A stretch of DNA of 63,745 nt, taken from a bacterium ADurb.Bin243 (lineage in GTDB: Bacteria > Muiribacteriota > UBA9980). Positions 25,948 through 36,500 of the stretch are shown here, one piece after another. A model generated the notes under the pieces. The model saw nothing but the letters and a program-made list of their open reading frames with translations, had not been told where the DNA came from and did not search any database. The position numbers were made by a program, and so were the translations under genes. The stretch spans positions 1-63,745 of the forward strand of contig MWBZ01000018.1 of NCBI GenBank assembly GCA_002069765.1, read 5' to 3'. Position 1 is the stretch's first letter; every line of letters starts with the position of its first letter.

Positions 25948-28900
25948 ATGAAAAATAAAATTTTTATCAGATCATTATTTGCGGCATTTTTGTTTTTATT
26001 TTTATCTTGCTTTATATGTTCAGCCCAGAATGCCGCACCCGAAGCCGGTGACGGTAAAATTATAACGCTAGACATAGTTTTGCTCATAGACCAATCCGGA
26101 AGCATGCGCGGCAGTGATCCTAAAAAACTCAGATCCGACGCTTCAAGGCTATTCGTTAACCTATGCTCTGAAACCGATCGTGTAGCAGTGGTAGGGTTTG
26201 GAAATGACGCGGTGCAAATTTATCCTCCCATGCAAAAAAATGAGACCGGCGTTACTAGAACTCCGCTCGAGCCGTGCAAAAACCCCGTCAAATTGAAGAT
26301 TATTGAAGCGATAAAGAAAAATATTAAAGACAACGAGAATCATACATCCATTCACAGGGCCCTCGAAGAGGCTCTGGCGATATTAAAATTCAACAATTCT
26401 CTTGGAAAATCAGAAACGATACCTATAGTTGTAATGCTTACCGACGGGCAGATCAAAGGCAGCGGCGACCTGCCGCCATCCACCAGCATTGAAAAAGCGA
26501 ACGCGAGCATCGATAATTCTCTCGAAGAATTAGGCAGGAACGGCGTAAGGATCATGACTATAGGCCTGGGCGAAAAATATGACGCCGAATTGCTTAGAAA
26601 AATATCGAATGAAACTAACGGTTCCATGTATGAAACTAAAAACCCAGCCTTGCTGGTTGACGCTTATCGCAAAATATTCCTCGACATATCTGACCGGTTC
26701 ATGTATATAAACAGCATGAAAGGCGATTTGCTCAAATTTTCATATCCGGTGAGCCTTAACGAAAAAGACGCCGTCATACTTGTCGCTAATAAAAGCGCCG
26801 TCGCGGCCGATAATTTCGTGACTCAGAAATCCCTTACGCTAAACGATCAGAAGATCATGTCGTTATTCGAAGATAAATCAATACTATATGATTTTTCGAG
26901 GGTTTTCAATCCGGCGAAAGGCAAACTGGCTATCGATTATAAATTCAATTCCAACATCGATTTCGACCTGTTTCTGATCAAAAATATGGCCATGCATATT
27001 AATTTACTTGAACCAAAGATGTCGAGCGTCGACTATTACGAAACCGATACTATGCCCATCAAGATCCAGCTTTATAGGATCGATGGAATATCCATGGCCA
27101 GAACAAAATTCAAGATCCAGCTTTCGATAACCGCTCCGGACGGGTCGCAGGAAACGATCGAACTTGAGCGTAATAACGATATTTTTACTGGCGAGTTCGT
27201 TCCGCGCATGCCCGGTTTGTATTACATGAATTTTGCGACCAGACTTCTCGAAGAAAGCTATGAATTTGAAAACGTCAAGCAATTTACAGTATCGGTCCTT
27301 CCCAAATCAGCTCTTACCGTTAAAATTAAAGAACCTTCCACCGGCCTTTTCAAGTATACCGCCGGCTCAAGCCTTCGCGTGGCGGCGGAAGTTCTGGTCG
27401 ATGGTTACGCCGCTCCGGACGATCTCAAGAATCTTATCGTGACCGCGAGCGTTTCTTCGAATGTAAGAGTGGTCGATGAAATCAATCTTGATAAAAAAAG
27501 TTCGGACAAATTGTATCAGGGCAAATTAACCCTTAAAACACCGGGAAAAATGAGGCTGAAAATGTCGGCCACGGCTGATAAATGCAAGGCAACCGCCGCC
27601 GAGTTCGACATCGACGTAATATCTGAGCCGACTTTAAATATAACAAGTCCGATAAATAACACTTTATACAAGCCGAACGGTTTTGAAATAAAAGTAAAAT
27701 TAGACGGCGTTAATTATGGAGTGCAGAAAGAATTTACTATATCGGCAAACCTTATAAACAAAAGCGGAAGCGGCGAGGTAGCCCTAAAATTTAAAAAAGA
27801 TCAGGACGAGCCGGGATCTTATATTTCTGACCAGCTTCCTAAAAGCGAAGGAATATATGAACTTGTGGCTTCTACGACCTTTCTGGATAAAACCATAATG
27901 TCGGCCCCTGTGACTTTTTTTGTTTATAATATTGACAGCCCGGTCCTCGGCGTCACTCCGGGGTCCGCAAGCGCCAGAAAACCTTTGCTGGTTTCCGCTA
28001 AATTGATCGAAAGCGGCAATAAGGGAAATTACGGCGTTAAAGTGAATTGCGAGGTCGTAAAACCAAGAAAAAGCAAGACTTCGAAAGAACAGATAATCAA
28101 GCTTGTACTGAAGGACGACGGCAAGAATGGTGATAAAAAGGCCGGAGACAGTGTTTACAGCTCTCTATTCGACGAAACGGCAACGCTGGGAACTTACGAG
28201 TTCAGGGGCCGTGCTTATTACGCAGATCTTCAGATACCGGAGGAATATAAATCATACAACGCAGTAAACACGGTAAAGGCAGGCATTAGTTATTACATAG
28301 AAGTCGAAGAGGCAAAAAGGGGCGAAAGCGATACCGGGAAAACTTATTTTGAAATGGACACACTCAAAAACGATGCCGGATGCTCTGGCAGCGGCCGTTT
28401 CGCGCTCAATGTCAAGGTAACAAAAGCGAAGCGTTATTCGATAACTTTTAAGACGCCAAACACAGCAGATATAGACATTTATTACTCCGAATCAGGGAAA
28501 GAACCATCCCATGAATTCAGCGATAAACTAAATGAAATAAACAACTCTTATATTTTCACTTATGAAGTGAAAAAAGGCGACAGAAATATTTCGGTTCCCA
28601 TTGAAATTTTATTACACGATGAAGAGGGTAAGCTAAAAGATGCTTCCGAAAAAATATATATAAAAGGTGAAACATATGTTCCGATGTCGCCGTGGTCTAT
28701 CATAATACTGCTGGCGCTAGTTTTTATGCTTGCAAGGCGTTATTTTACGCTTACCAAGCAGGAATTTCAATACGAGATCAAAATATTCGATAAATCCGAT
28801 TCACTGATAACCAACGTTAAAAATTCCAAGATCGTTAAAAATATTAAAATACCATTCACTAAAATAATCAATCTGGCAGGCTCCGATAAACTTGAATTTG

Positions 28901-29175
28901 CGTTCAGTCTTGATATTGAAAAACTAAAGAAGCACGAAGAATCGGCTGTAAAAATTTTACCCGCGGCCGGTCATTTTAAGGTATTCTGTATCGATTACGA
29001 CGAAAATAAATGGCAGATTAAAATGAATAAAAAATTCGACGATCTTGTCGAAGGCGAAAAATGGTATAAAAAACCTTCAACCGATAAAGAATCACTAAGC
29101 CTGACTTCAAAAATAACGGTTGAAGAAGGTTTAGAAATTTATACGAATGAGTTTATAATCAAATTTAATAAATAA
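25948..29175 (+). CDS. exported von Willebrand A domain protein with C-terminal membrane anchor
   Basis: 1075 residues. Signal peptide 1-26 (cleavage after CSA). The vWA domain spans about 38-250, with the metal-ion site DQSGS at 48-52 and the later VMLTDGQIKGSG. The middle (about 270-880) looks like a string of beta-sandwich, Ig-like domains, with clear repeats such as ITSPINNTLYKPNGFEIKVK. A single membrane helix follows near 905-930 (SPWSIIILLALVFMLARRYF). A cytosolic beta-rich domain of ~140 residues ends the protein. It is thus placed to bind a partner outside the membrane and pass a signal or force inwards. First gene of the eleven-gene locus; the next gene starts 25 bases later. Confidence 0.88.
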   Translation: MKNKIFIRSLFAAFLFLFLSCFICSAQNAAPEAGDGKIITLDIVLLIDQSGSMRGSDPKKLRSDASRLFVNLCSETDRVAVVGFGNDAVQIYPPMQKNETGVTRTPLEPCKNPVKLKIIEAIKKNIKDNENHTSIHRALEEALAILKFNNSLGKSETIPIVVMLTDGQIKGSGDLPPSTSIEKANASIDNSLEELGRNGVRIMTIGLGEKYDAELLRKISNETNGSMYETKNPALLVDAYRKIFLDISDRFMYINSMKGDLLKFSYPVSLNEKDAVILVANKSAVAADNFVTQKSLTLNDQKIMSLFEDKSILYDFSRVFNPAKGKLAIDYKFNSNIDFDLFLIKNMAMHINLLEPKMSSVDYYETDTMPIKIQLYRIDGISMARTKFKIQLSITAPDGSQETIELERNNDIFTGEFVPRMPGLYYMNFATRLLEESYEFENVKQFTVSVLPKSALTVKIKEPSTGLFKYTAGSSLRVAAEVLVDGYAAPDDLKNLIVTASVSSNVRVVDEINLDKKSSDKLYQGKLTLKTPGKMRLKMSATADKCKATAAEFDIDVISEPTLNITSPINNTLYKPNGFEIKVKLDGVNYGVQKEFTISANLINKSGSGEVALKFKKDQDEPGSYISDQLPKSEGIYELVASTTFLDKTIMSAPVTFFVYNIDSPVLGVTPGSASARKPLLVSAKLIESGNKGNYGVKVNCEVVKPRKSKTSKEQIIKLVLKDDGKNGDKKAGDSVYSSLFDETATLGTYEFRGRAYYADLQIPEEYKSYNAVNTVKAGISYYIEVEEAKRGESDTGKTYFEMDTLKNDAGCSGSGRFALNVKVTKAKRYSITFKTPNTADIDIYYSESGKEPSHEFSDKLNEINNSYIFTYEVKKGDRNISVPIEILLHDEEGKLKDASEKIYIKGETYVPMSPWSIIILLALVFMLARRYFTLTKQEFQYEIKIFDKSDSLITNVKNSKIVKNIKIPFTKIINLAGSDKLEFAFSLDIEKLKKHEESAVKILPAAGHFKVFCIDYDENKWQIKMNKKFDDLVEGEKWYKKPSTDKESLSLTSKITVEEGLEIYTNEFIIKFNK

Positions 29176-29200
29176 AAAATGAAAGGAAAGGTATCAGGTT

Positions 29201-29785
29201 ATGAAAAATACCACGATGGCTTTTTTATTTGTAGTGATCGTTTTATTGATTTCATTTTTAACTCCGGGCGGCGATTTAGCCCGGGCCCAGGATTCTGAAA
29301 ATGCCTCTGAATCGGAAACGGTTTCCGAAACGGACCCTGTTTCTGATACTCCCACACCACAGGTAAAAGGCGGAGGTGAAAAAGGTGTAGTTGATAAAGT
29401 AAAAATCTTTTTCGATTCATTGAAAAATGAAACAAAATGGGTGAATATTCAAAACGCTTTTATGGGCGCAGTGGCTGGCGAAAACATACCTAAATTAGTC
29501 GGAGTGACAGCAGTTCTTATATTCATAGGTTATATACCATGTTATTTTGCCATGGGAAAAATCGACGTAAACCTCGCTCCCGAAACCGTCGTCTCGCAAT
29601 TTTATAAAATTTTTATTTTCTGTTTGTTCGCGGGCTGGACCACTTCTATTTATTTCACAAAAGACATTATGAGAATTTTTAATCTGTATGTGACCATAGA
29701 ATTTTTTATGGGTCTGATCTATATGTTTTTCATTTTCGAGGCGTTCAGTTTAAAATCTTCGGCCGATGCTGAAAGCGATGACTAA
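29201..29785 (+). CDS. small polytopic membrane protein of the vWA/tubulin locus
   Basis: 194 residues. A signal-like segment (AFLFVVIVLLISFLTPG, ending LARAQ) is followed by a Glu/Ser/Thr-rich exported linker (about 30-60). Three hydrophobic segments lie in the second half: LVGVTAVLIFIGYIPCYFAM, IFIFCLFAGWTTSIYF and TIEFFMGLIYMFFIFEAF. I recognise no family. AAAGGAAAGG precedes the ATG. The signal-plus-acidic-linker layout recurs in the gene at 38075, suggesting two related membrane subunits. Confidence 0.72.
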   Translation: MKNTTMAFLFVVIVLLISFLTPGGDLARAQDSENASESETVSETDPVSDTPTPQVKGGGEKGVVDKVKIFFDSLKNETKWVNIQNAFMGAVAGENIPKLVGVTAVLIFIGYIPCYFAMGKIDVNLAPETVVSQFYKIFIFCLFAGWTTSIYFTKDIMRIFNLYVTIEFFMGLIYMFFIFEAFSLKSSADAESDD

Positions 29786-29871
29786 TAAATTTTTATTACG
29801 GATCATTATTGATTAAAAACGATTTTAATTTATAAAATATTATTTTTTTGATTGAAAGGTGTGAATAAATT

Positions 29872-32800
29872 ATGCAATATGTTGGAAAATTTGATGCTAA
29901 AGAAATAAATACCGATCTAATAGAAAAATTAGACGAGAAAAATTTTGAGCAGGTTCCAACGTTATATATTGGGTTGGGTGGAACAGGAAAGGATATATTG
30001 CTTAGAATGCGCGAAAACCTTTTTTTAAAGTATGAAGAAAAATTTAAAGATGACGAACTTTTCCCAATAAAATTTTTATATTACGATCTCGATCAAAAAT
30101 CCGCTCAATATGATGACCGTGGGATTTATAGCGACGATTATTTTAAACGGTTTTCTTTTACGGATGACGAATTATTACTCATAAAACCCGATACAGCTAA
30201 AACGCTTGAGCTGATAAAGAAAAAACAGCCTAATGTTTCAAATATTTCAAAATGGATATCTCCAGGACTTCAATCGATGGATACTTCGATAGGAGCAGGT
30301 CAACAACGGCAAATAAGCAGATTATCTTTTTTTACATGTTATGATGAAATTGAAAGAGCGGTAAAATCAAAATTACGCGAGCTGGGAACAATAAATACTG
30401 GCACAAAACACGGAAGTGACCAGACCTTTAGAATAGTTCTCGTTTTTTCCGTTGCCGGCGGAACCGGCTGCGGTTCGTTTGTTGATATGGCATTTTTATG
30501 CAAGCAATTATTAAAAGACGATTCAAATACTGCTAATGCTAAACATGAAATAATATCCCACGTTGTTCTACCCGGTGCTTTTAAAAACGTCACTACCGAT
30601 GCGGACAGGCTCAGTTCTAATGGCTACGCAGCTCTTAAAGAAATAGAGCATTATATGTTCCCAAATAATAACTTTCAAGCCGAATGGATTTACGGTCAAA
30701 AAAAGTCTATTAGCGGGCCTATTTTTAACAGATGCTATATTATTTCAGGTGATAGGTATCAAAATGGTCAGTCTTTCGCTACCATTCAAGAAGTATTCAA
30801 TACAGTCGCTGATTATCTTGTCTGTGAAATTGATTCTTCAACATTCGCTTCACTTAGAAACAGTGCCGTTTCAAACTGTAGCGATTTTTTAAATAACTAT
30901 GTTTTTTCTGAAGTTTCCGATAAAGAACAGGGCACATTTTACACTGACCTCAATTTTTACAGTTGTAAATATTCATCATACGGACTTTCACGCATTGGAA
31001 TACCTAAGGAAAGAATTCAAAAAGCATGCAGCGCACAGCTTGGGCTTGACATAATAAGTAATATCAAAGAAAATTCAATTAAAAAGTTTATGCCTAATGA
31101 AATCGACGACCTTGCGGCTAAATTCGCTAATTCCTTTTTTATATCGATCAATAATGAAAATTCCATGCCGTTCAGAGAATTAACAATGTATTCAAAGTCT
31201 GACAACAAAACAGTGTTCGACATGATCGATGATCTTGTTAATAATTTTATTCAATCGGATTGTTTTAAAAATGCCAACAATTTCGATTCGTTAAAGATTT
31301 ATGATACATTCGTTAAAGATATAATTTCTAAGCTTAATATGAGCGACAATTCAAATGAAAAGGGCGAGTTCGTTAAAAAAATACAAAACAATCTTAACAT
31401 GATAATCGAAGAAAAAATAGAAGGATTGAAAATCGGTGAAAAATTTTGGGAAATATTCTATAATAATAAGCATATAGACAATCATTCTATGATAATTCCA
31501 AATATCAGCACGAATTATGGTATCGAAAAAACTAAGGTATTTTTTAACAAATTAAAGGAAGAAATAGAAAAATTCAAGGCAGCGATCGATTCTGAAACTA
31601 AAAAACTGAACACAAACCTTAGTTTGAACGAATTGAAATCAAAACTGTCCGAGGTCGGTGAAAATATTAAAAAGAGCAATGCTGATTCCGAAAAAAAACG
31701 AAAAGCTCTTGAAGAAATAAGGTCTAAATACGGTGATTACGATGATTTTTTTAAAAAAGGCGATCAGTTTAAAATTGCCGAAATGTTGGGCTTATATAAA
31801 AAGGGACAGGACGCCCTTTCTAAAAAAATTAAAGTCATTGATAAAAATATACAAGATATCAAAAATAAAGAAAATGAAATACTGGCCGAAAATATGCTTC
31901 CTCTCAAGGATATGCTGGTTAAAACTGCCCGCGATGAATTTAAAAGAGGAATATTAATTAAATTAATAAACGAATATTATGATAATTACCTGCTGGAATT
32001 TTTTAAACCTTTTGAAGATGCCAAAAATTCAAAATGTGGCTTTTTACCGATTGTAGCAATAAACAATTACGAGAAAAAGATAAAAGAGATAGAAAATTTG
32101 CTTGAGCAAAGGTATAAATTTTATTCGAATTATAAAGTGCCTCAATCTGTAAAGATAATTAAGGACGGCCGTGAAATTACAGGAAAAGATTTCAAAGGAA
32201 TTATTAAGGATTACTATCAGGAAGTCGCTGATGATTTTACATGCCTTAGTTCCACGGCTTTTTGTGATAACGATAAAAATAAATTCAAAGATTATTTAGA
32301 AGAGTGGAAACGCTCTTACTATAAAAGCAAAGGAATTAATGAAAAAGATCTTAACGAGTTTATAAAAGATATCATTGAAATAACCGATAAACATGATTTT
32401 AACAAATTATTCAATGCTATTAACAACTATGCTGATGAGTATACAAATAAAAAACTTGTCGAAAAGAAAAAATTCAATATATTCACGACCGAGGTAAGCC
32501 GTGATCATGCGATAATAAAAAATCATGAAGATATGATGAAATTAAGCAGTTTTTGCTTTAAACAGGCGTCCGATGTTCGTGGTGCTGCTAATAACCAAAT
32601 TTGCAGATTAAATATCAACTTCTTCAGATGGGTTTTCGGGCACGAAATACTTAAAAATAAATCGGATTTCAGCAATTTCTATAATTCGATATCCAATATT
32701 TTCGTCACTCAAAAAAATGAGGACAGTGTTCATTATTTCAGTGAATTTCACGGATTTCCTCTTTACTTCTGCCACATAGTCGGAAAAGAATTGAAAGATT

Positions 32801-33522
32801 CATATAACAAATTAAAAAAAGATTTTGCCCGTCCTCTGCATATTGAAAAAGATAATGATAAGTTCCATGATCTGATTCCGATATTTGATTTTTCAACGGT
32901 GAACGAATACAGAAATAAATTAAAAATCGGGTTGATGTCAATGCTGTTTAATGTCTTGAAATATGATCCTGATGACAATTCATTTATATTTAATTATCAG
33001 CGTGCCCTTGGTGATGCAGAAGATAAAAAAACTTTAAAACTCGGTCAAATGGCTCTGGAAGAGATGGATGAGACTATAGTTCACTTAAAAAAGAGCTTAT
33101 CCGTCAAGGATTATCTTGAAAGCCAATACAGGAATGGTGAAGAATTTAAATATAACGGCAGAATATTAAGTGAAAAAGGAAAAGGAAAACTTTATTTTGC
33201 GCTAATATATCTCAATCGTCTGATACTGGACAATAATAATAGCATTAAAGATGAAATGCAAAACCAGATAAATAAAGATAATAGTGTCAGGGCTATAAAG
33301 GGTAATGTGGACAGCCTTTTAAGAGATATAATACAAAAAGAAATAGATGCGGCTCATATCAGCCCGAATATCCTCGGTGAGATGAAAAAATACGATCTTA
33401 AAGATATTGAATGGGAAAAAGCTCGGGTACTCTACAAAGCTGAAATCTTCGACTGGATATACGAAGACAAACCCGCCGCGGCTATAAAGTTCAGGGCTGA
33501 AGACGGAGATTTTAAAGATTAA
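29872..33522 (+). CDS. tubulin/FtsZ-like GTPase protein (Tubulin_2-like), 1216 residues
   Basis: The N-terminal ~400 residues carry tubulin-superfamily nucleotide motifs: IGLGGTGKDIL (33-43) in the position of the first loop, and the tubulin signature AGGTGCGSF (195-203) after a hydrophobic strand (IVLVFSV). ISGDRYQNGQSFATIQEVFN lies where the nucleoside-contact helix is expected. About 800 further residues are mainly helical, with a coiled coil at about 560-690 and many Lys/Glu. No signal or membrane segment, so it is cytosolic. Very large bacterial tubulin-like proteins of this type are known from genome surveys, next to vWA and membrane proteins. The gene looks AT-richer than most of the window. 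It is the probable filament or motor of the locus. Confidence 0.82.
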   Translation: MQYVGKFDAKEINTDLIEKLDEKNFEQVPTLYIGLGGTGKDILLRMRENLFLKYEEKFKDDELFPIKFLYYDLDQKSAQYDDRGIYSDDYFKRFSFTDDELLLIKPDTAKTLELIKKKQPNVSNISKWISPGLQSMDTSIGAGQQRQISRLSFFTCYDEIERAVKSKLRELGTINTGTKHGSDQTFRIVLVFSVAGGTGCGSFVDMAFLCKQLLKDDSNTANAKHEIISHVVLPGAFKNVTTDADRLSSNGYAALKEIEHYMFPNNNFQAEWIYGQKKSISGPIFNRCYIISGDRYQNGQSFATIQEVFNTVADYLVCEIDSSTFASLRNSAVSNCSDFLNNYVFSEVSDKEQGTFYTDLNFYSCKYSSYGLSRIGIPKERIQKACSAQLGLDIISNIKENSIKKFMPNEIDDLAAKFANSFFISINNENSMPFRELTMYSKSDNKTVFDMIDDLVNNFIQSDCFKNANNFDSLKIYDTFVKDIISKLNMSDNSNEKGEFVKKIQNNLNMIIEEKIEGLKIGEKFWEIFYNNKHIDNHSMIIPNISTNYGIEKTKVFFNKLKEEIEKFKAAIDSETKKLNTNLSLNELKSKLSEVGENIKKSNADSEKKRKALEEIRSKYGDYDDFFKKGDQFKIAEMLGLYKKGQDALSKKIKVIDKNIQDIKNKENEILAENMLPLKDMLVKTARDEFKRGILIKLINEYYDNYLLEFFKPFEDAKNSKCGFLPIVAINNYEKKIKEIENLLEQRYKFYSNYKVPQSVKIIKDGREITGKDFKGIIKDYYQEVADDFTCLSSTAFCDNDKNKFKDYLEEWKRSYYKSKGINEKDLNEFIKDIIEITDKHDFNKLFNAINNYADEYTNKKLVEKKKFNIFTTEVSRDHAIIKNHEDMMKLSSFCFKQASDVRGAANNQICRLNINFFRWVFGHEILKNKSDFSNFYNSISNIFVTQKNEDSVHYFSEFHGFPLYFCHIVGKELKDSYNKLKKDFARPLHIEKDNDKFHDLIPIFDFSTVNEYRNKLKIGLMSMLFNVLKYDPDDNSFIFNYQRALGDAEDKKTLKLGQMALEEMDETIVHLKKSLSVKDYLESQYRNGEEFKYNGRILSEKGKGKLYFALIYLNRLILDNNNSIKDEMQNQINKDNSVRAIKGNVDSLLRDIIQKEIDAAHISPNILGEMKKYDLKDIEWEKARVLYKAEIFDWIYEDKPAAAIKFRAEDGDFKD

Positions 33523-33581
33523 CGCATTCAAGTATTGTAATAAAATTAAAGTTTTATATCGCCTACCGGAAAGAGAATTTT

Positions 33582-36500
33582 ATGAATTGCAGTTGCGGAT
33601 ATGCTATTAAAAACGAAGATATTTTTTGCAGCAGGTGCGGCCGTATTTTGAGGTTGTTCTGGCTTTCATGGAAATCCGGCGACGGGCGGGAAAGCAACCT
33701 TCAATGTGAACGGTGCGTGAAAAGATGCGACAAAAATCCGGCCACGTTCGATTCGGATGATTTTATTTCATGCGGCAATAACCCTCAATTTAAAAAAATC
33801 GTTGATTACGATGAAATCAACAAAAATGGCGGCAGGGGCTTCGTTGTAATTAAAAATTCTTGCGGACTCGATTTGAGCATGAATTTAAACTGTCTTAAGT
33901 CGGAGAACCTTGATCTGATATCTAAACACGAAGGCGTAAAGATCGTTGCAGGTGATAAATATGAGTTACCCTTCGGAGTTAAATCCATAGATGATGTAAA
34001 AGGCCAGATAACCGCAAAATACGAAATAAAAGATGAATCCAGCGATTACTATTTTACCTTTGAACTTGAAGTCACGAAACCGGCTATCGTCAATATTCTG
34101 CGCCCTGAATTTTGCGGCAAAGAAGTTAATATGCTATCCTCGGCCGATGGTTATTACCTCGAATTCAGAAATGAAGGCGGCACTGAAGTTTCCCTGAGCC
34201 TTAAGGATGAATTTTTTGTAATAATAAAAGACGCTCAGGGAAATGCGGTCGAAATGAAAGCCGTTGATTTTTTTGAAATAGATTCAGCGAATGAAACTTT
34301 CAGCATAGGTTTCAATCCACCATTTAAAAAAATTCCTTTTAAATTTAAAGTAAAAAATATTAAAAATGAGTTTGAAAAAGAATACGTCAGCACTTCTGAG
34401 AACACATGGAATTTCAATGCTGAATTAGTGTTGCGTTATCGCGGGAAAGAATTCAAAACTCCCGTTAATTGGCTTTTTAAATATCCAGCCAAATTAAAAC
34501 TTGATGCCGAAAGGCTTATAGAAGTTTCTGACGCATCTACTAAAAATGTAGCAGTATCAATCTCTAACGAAGGCTATCAGGAACTGGTTATAAAAGATAT
34601 AAAATTTGAGTTTGTAGACCCTTATATCAGAAATTACAAAAGAAAATATGATTTTCTGATGCTTATAAATGAGATTAACCGCATTATCAGCGATGATAAA
34701 GTTCTATATAACATCTACATGCTGGCTTTAAGGATAATATTGTGCGACCTTGTACAATCAGCGAAAGAATTTGAAAAGATAAACACATTAAAAGACCAGG
34801 CCAAAAAATTTAATGGCTTTTTTATTAAATTTCAGGAATCTTTCAAAACAAAAATGCCAACAAAAGAGGAAAAAGTGAAGTGGCTAAGAGATATCCAGCA
34901 CACAAAATTTCTCGCCGAATCGATAAATGACGCGATAACCGAAAAATTCTATAAAATAGTTATTCTTGCTTTTCTTATGTCTCTGGCTGATACAAAATCA
35001 AAACATACGCCTGAATATAAAATAATTGATCAAATTAGAGATATTTTTTCGGTTTCAGAGCAGGACTTTAATTCTATAGTTTATGAAGATCTGCCGTTAT
35101 GCCCTCCTATTAAAATTTATGAAATACTCAATATAAAAAATAATAAAGAAACAAACTTCAAACTTTCTTATAAAAAATACGATAAAACCGGTAAACCGAT
35201 CTATGAAAATATTGATAACAAAATCGATTTTGCCTTTGAATTCAAAGATTCAGTTCTGGCGAAAACTATTGCTTTTGATGACAATAAATTTTATTGCGAT
35301 ATGAAATTAAAAATAATTTCAAATTCGGCCCAAAGTTCTTCTGACAATTATGACGAATATATTCAGGCTATGTCGCTTGAAATGAAAAAGGTCGCACCCT
35401 GTATAAAATCTATCGCCATAGATTTCGGAACTTCTAACAGCTGCCTTGCCTGCCATATCGATGATTATCCAATCAGAAAGTTAAATTCAGAAGATTCCGG
35501 CAGAGGCGATTGTGTCAGCATCAAGTTCGATGATTACGACAGGCGTGAAAACCACGTAGGTAAGACCGATCGTTCTCTTTCCATTGTTTATTTTGCGAAC
35601 GAGTCGGAGCGCATCGTTGGCAACGCAGCCATACTAAAACAGACTGAAAACCCGGGTATGGTTGCCAGGTCAATGAAACTACTTCTTGGTAATCGCCAGG
35701 ATATAACTTTTGTCGACCGTTCGGGACAGATAAAACCATTCAGAAAACAATCGACCGATATCATAAAGATGTTCCTCAACGATATACTAGCGGTAGCCAA
35801 GGGCGATCTGGAAAAATATATAGAAAAAATCATTCTTACACATCCGGTCGATTTTAAATACGCTCAGAAAAACGAGATAAAAAAAGTATTGAACGATCTC
35901 AGAATAGATCAAATTGAATGGCTCGAGGAGCCGGTCGCTTATATCTGCGGGTATATGGATAAATATAAATCGAAAATAGACGAATTATTAAAATTCAAAA
36001 ACGAATTGTATTACCTGAATATTGATTTTGGAGGCGGCACGGTCGATCTGGCTCTAGTAAAATTTACGCTTCCGGATAAGTCAAATGAAGAAGATAGAAT
36101 CAATCATGAGATTTTAGCATGTAACGGCCGCGAACTTGGCGGAGACAAGATAGACCGTCATATAAGGCGTTACCTGATCAAAAATATGAAGGGAATAGAT
36201 ATGCTTGACGAAGCGATACTATCAGAAAAAGCTTCTGATATTTCAGGAAAGCATAACTCCGATATTTTGATAAGAAATCTCACTCGCCTCAGAGACGCCG
36301 CGGAAAATATAAAAATAACATTTTCTACACAGGAAGGAAGGCAGTCATTCAGCAGAACAGAATACAATAATGACGAAGTTACGCTGACCGTCGACCTTTC
36401 AAAAAACGATGGAAATTCAAGGCCTTTCAAGCATAACATAAGTCTTGACGAGTATAAAAATATTTTATTTTCCAAATTGCGGGAAACCGACGATCTGGTA

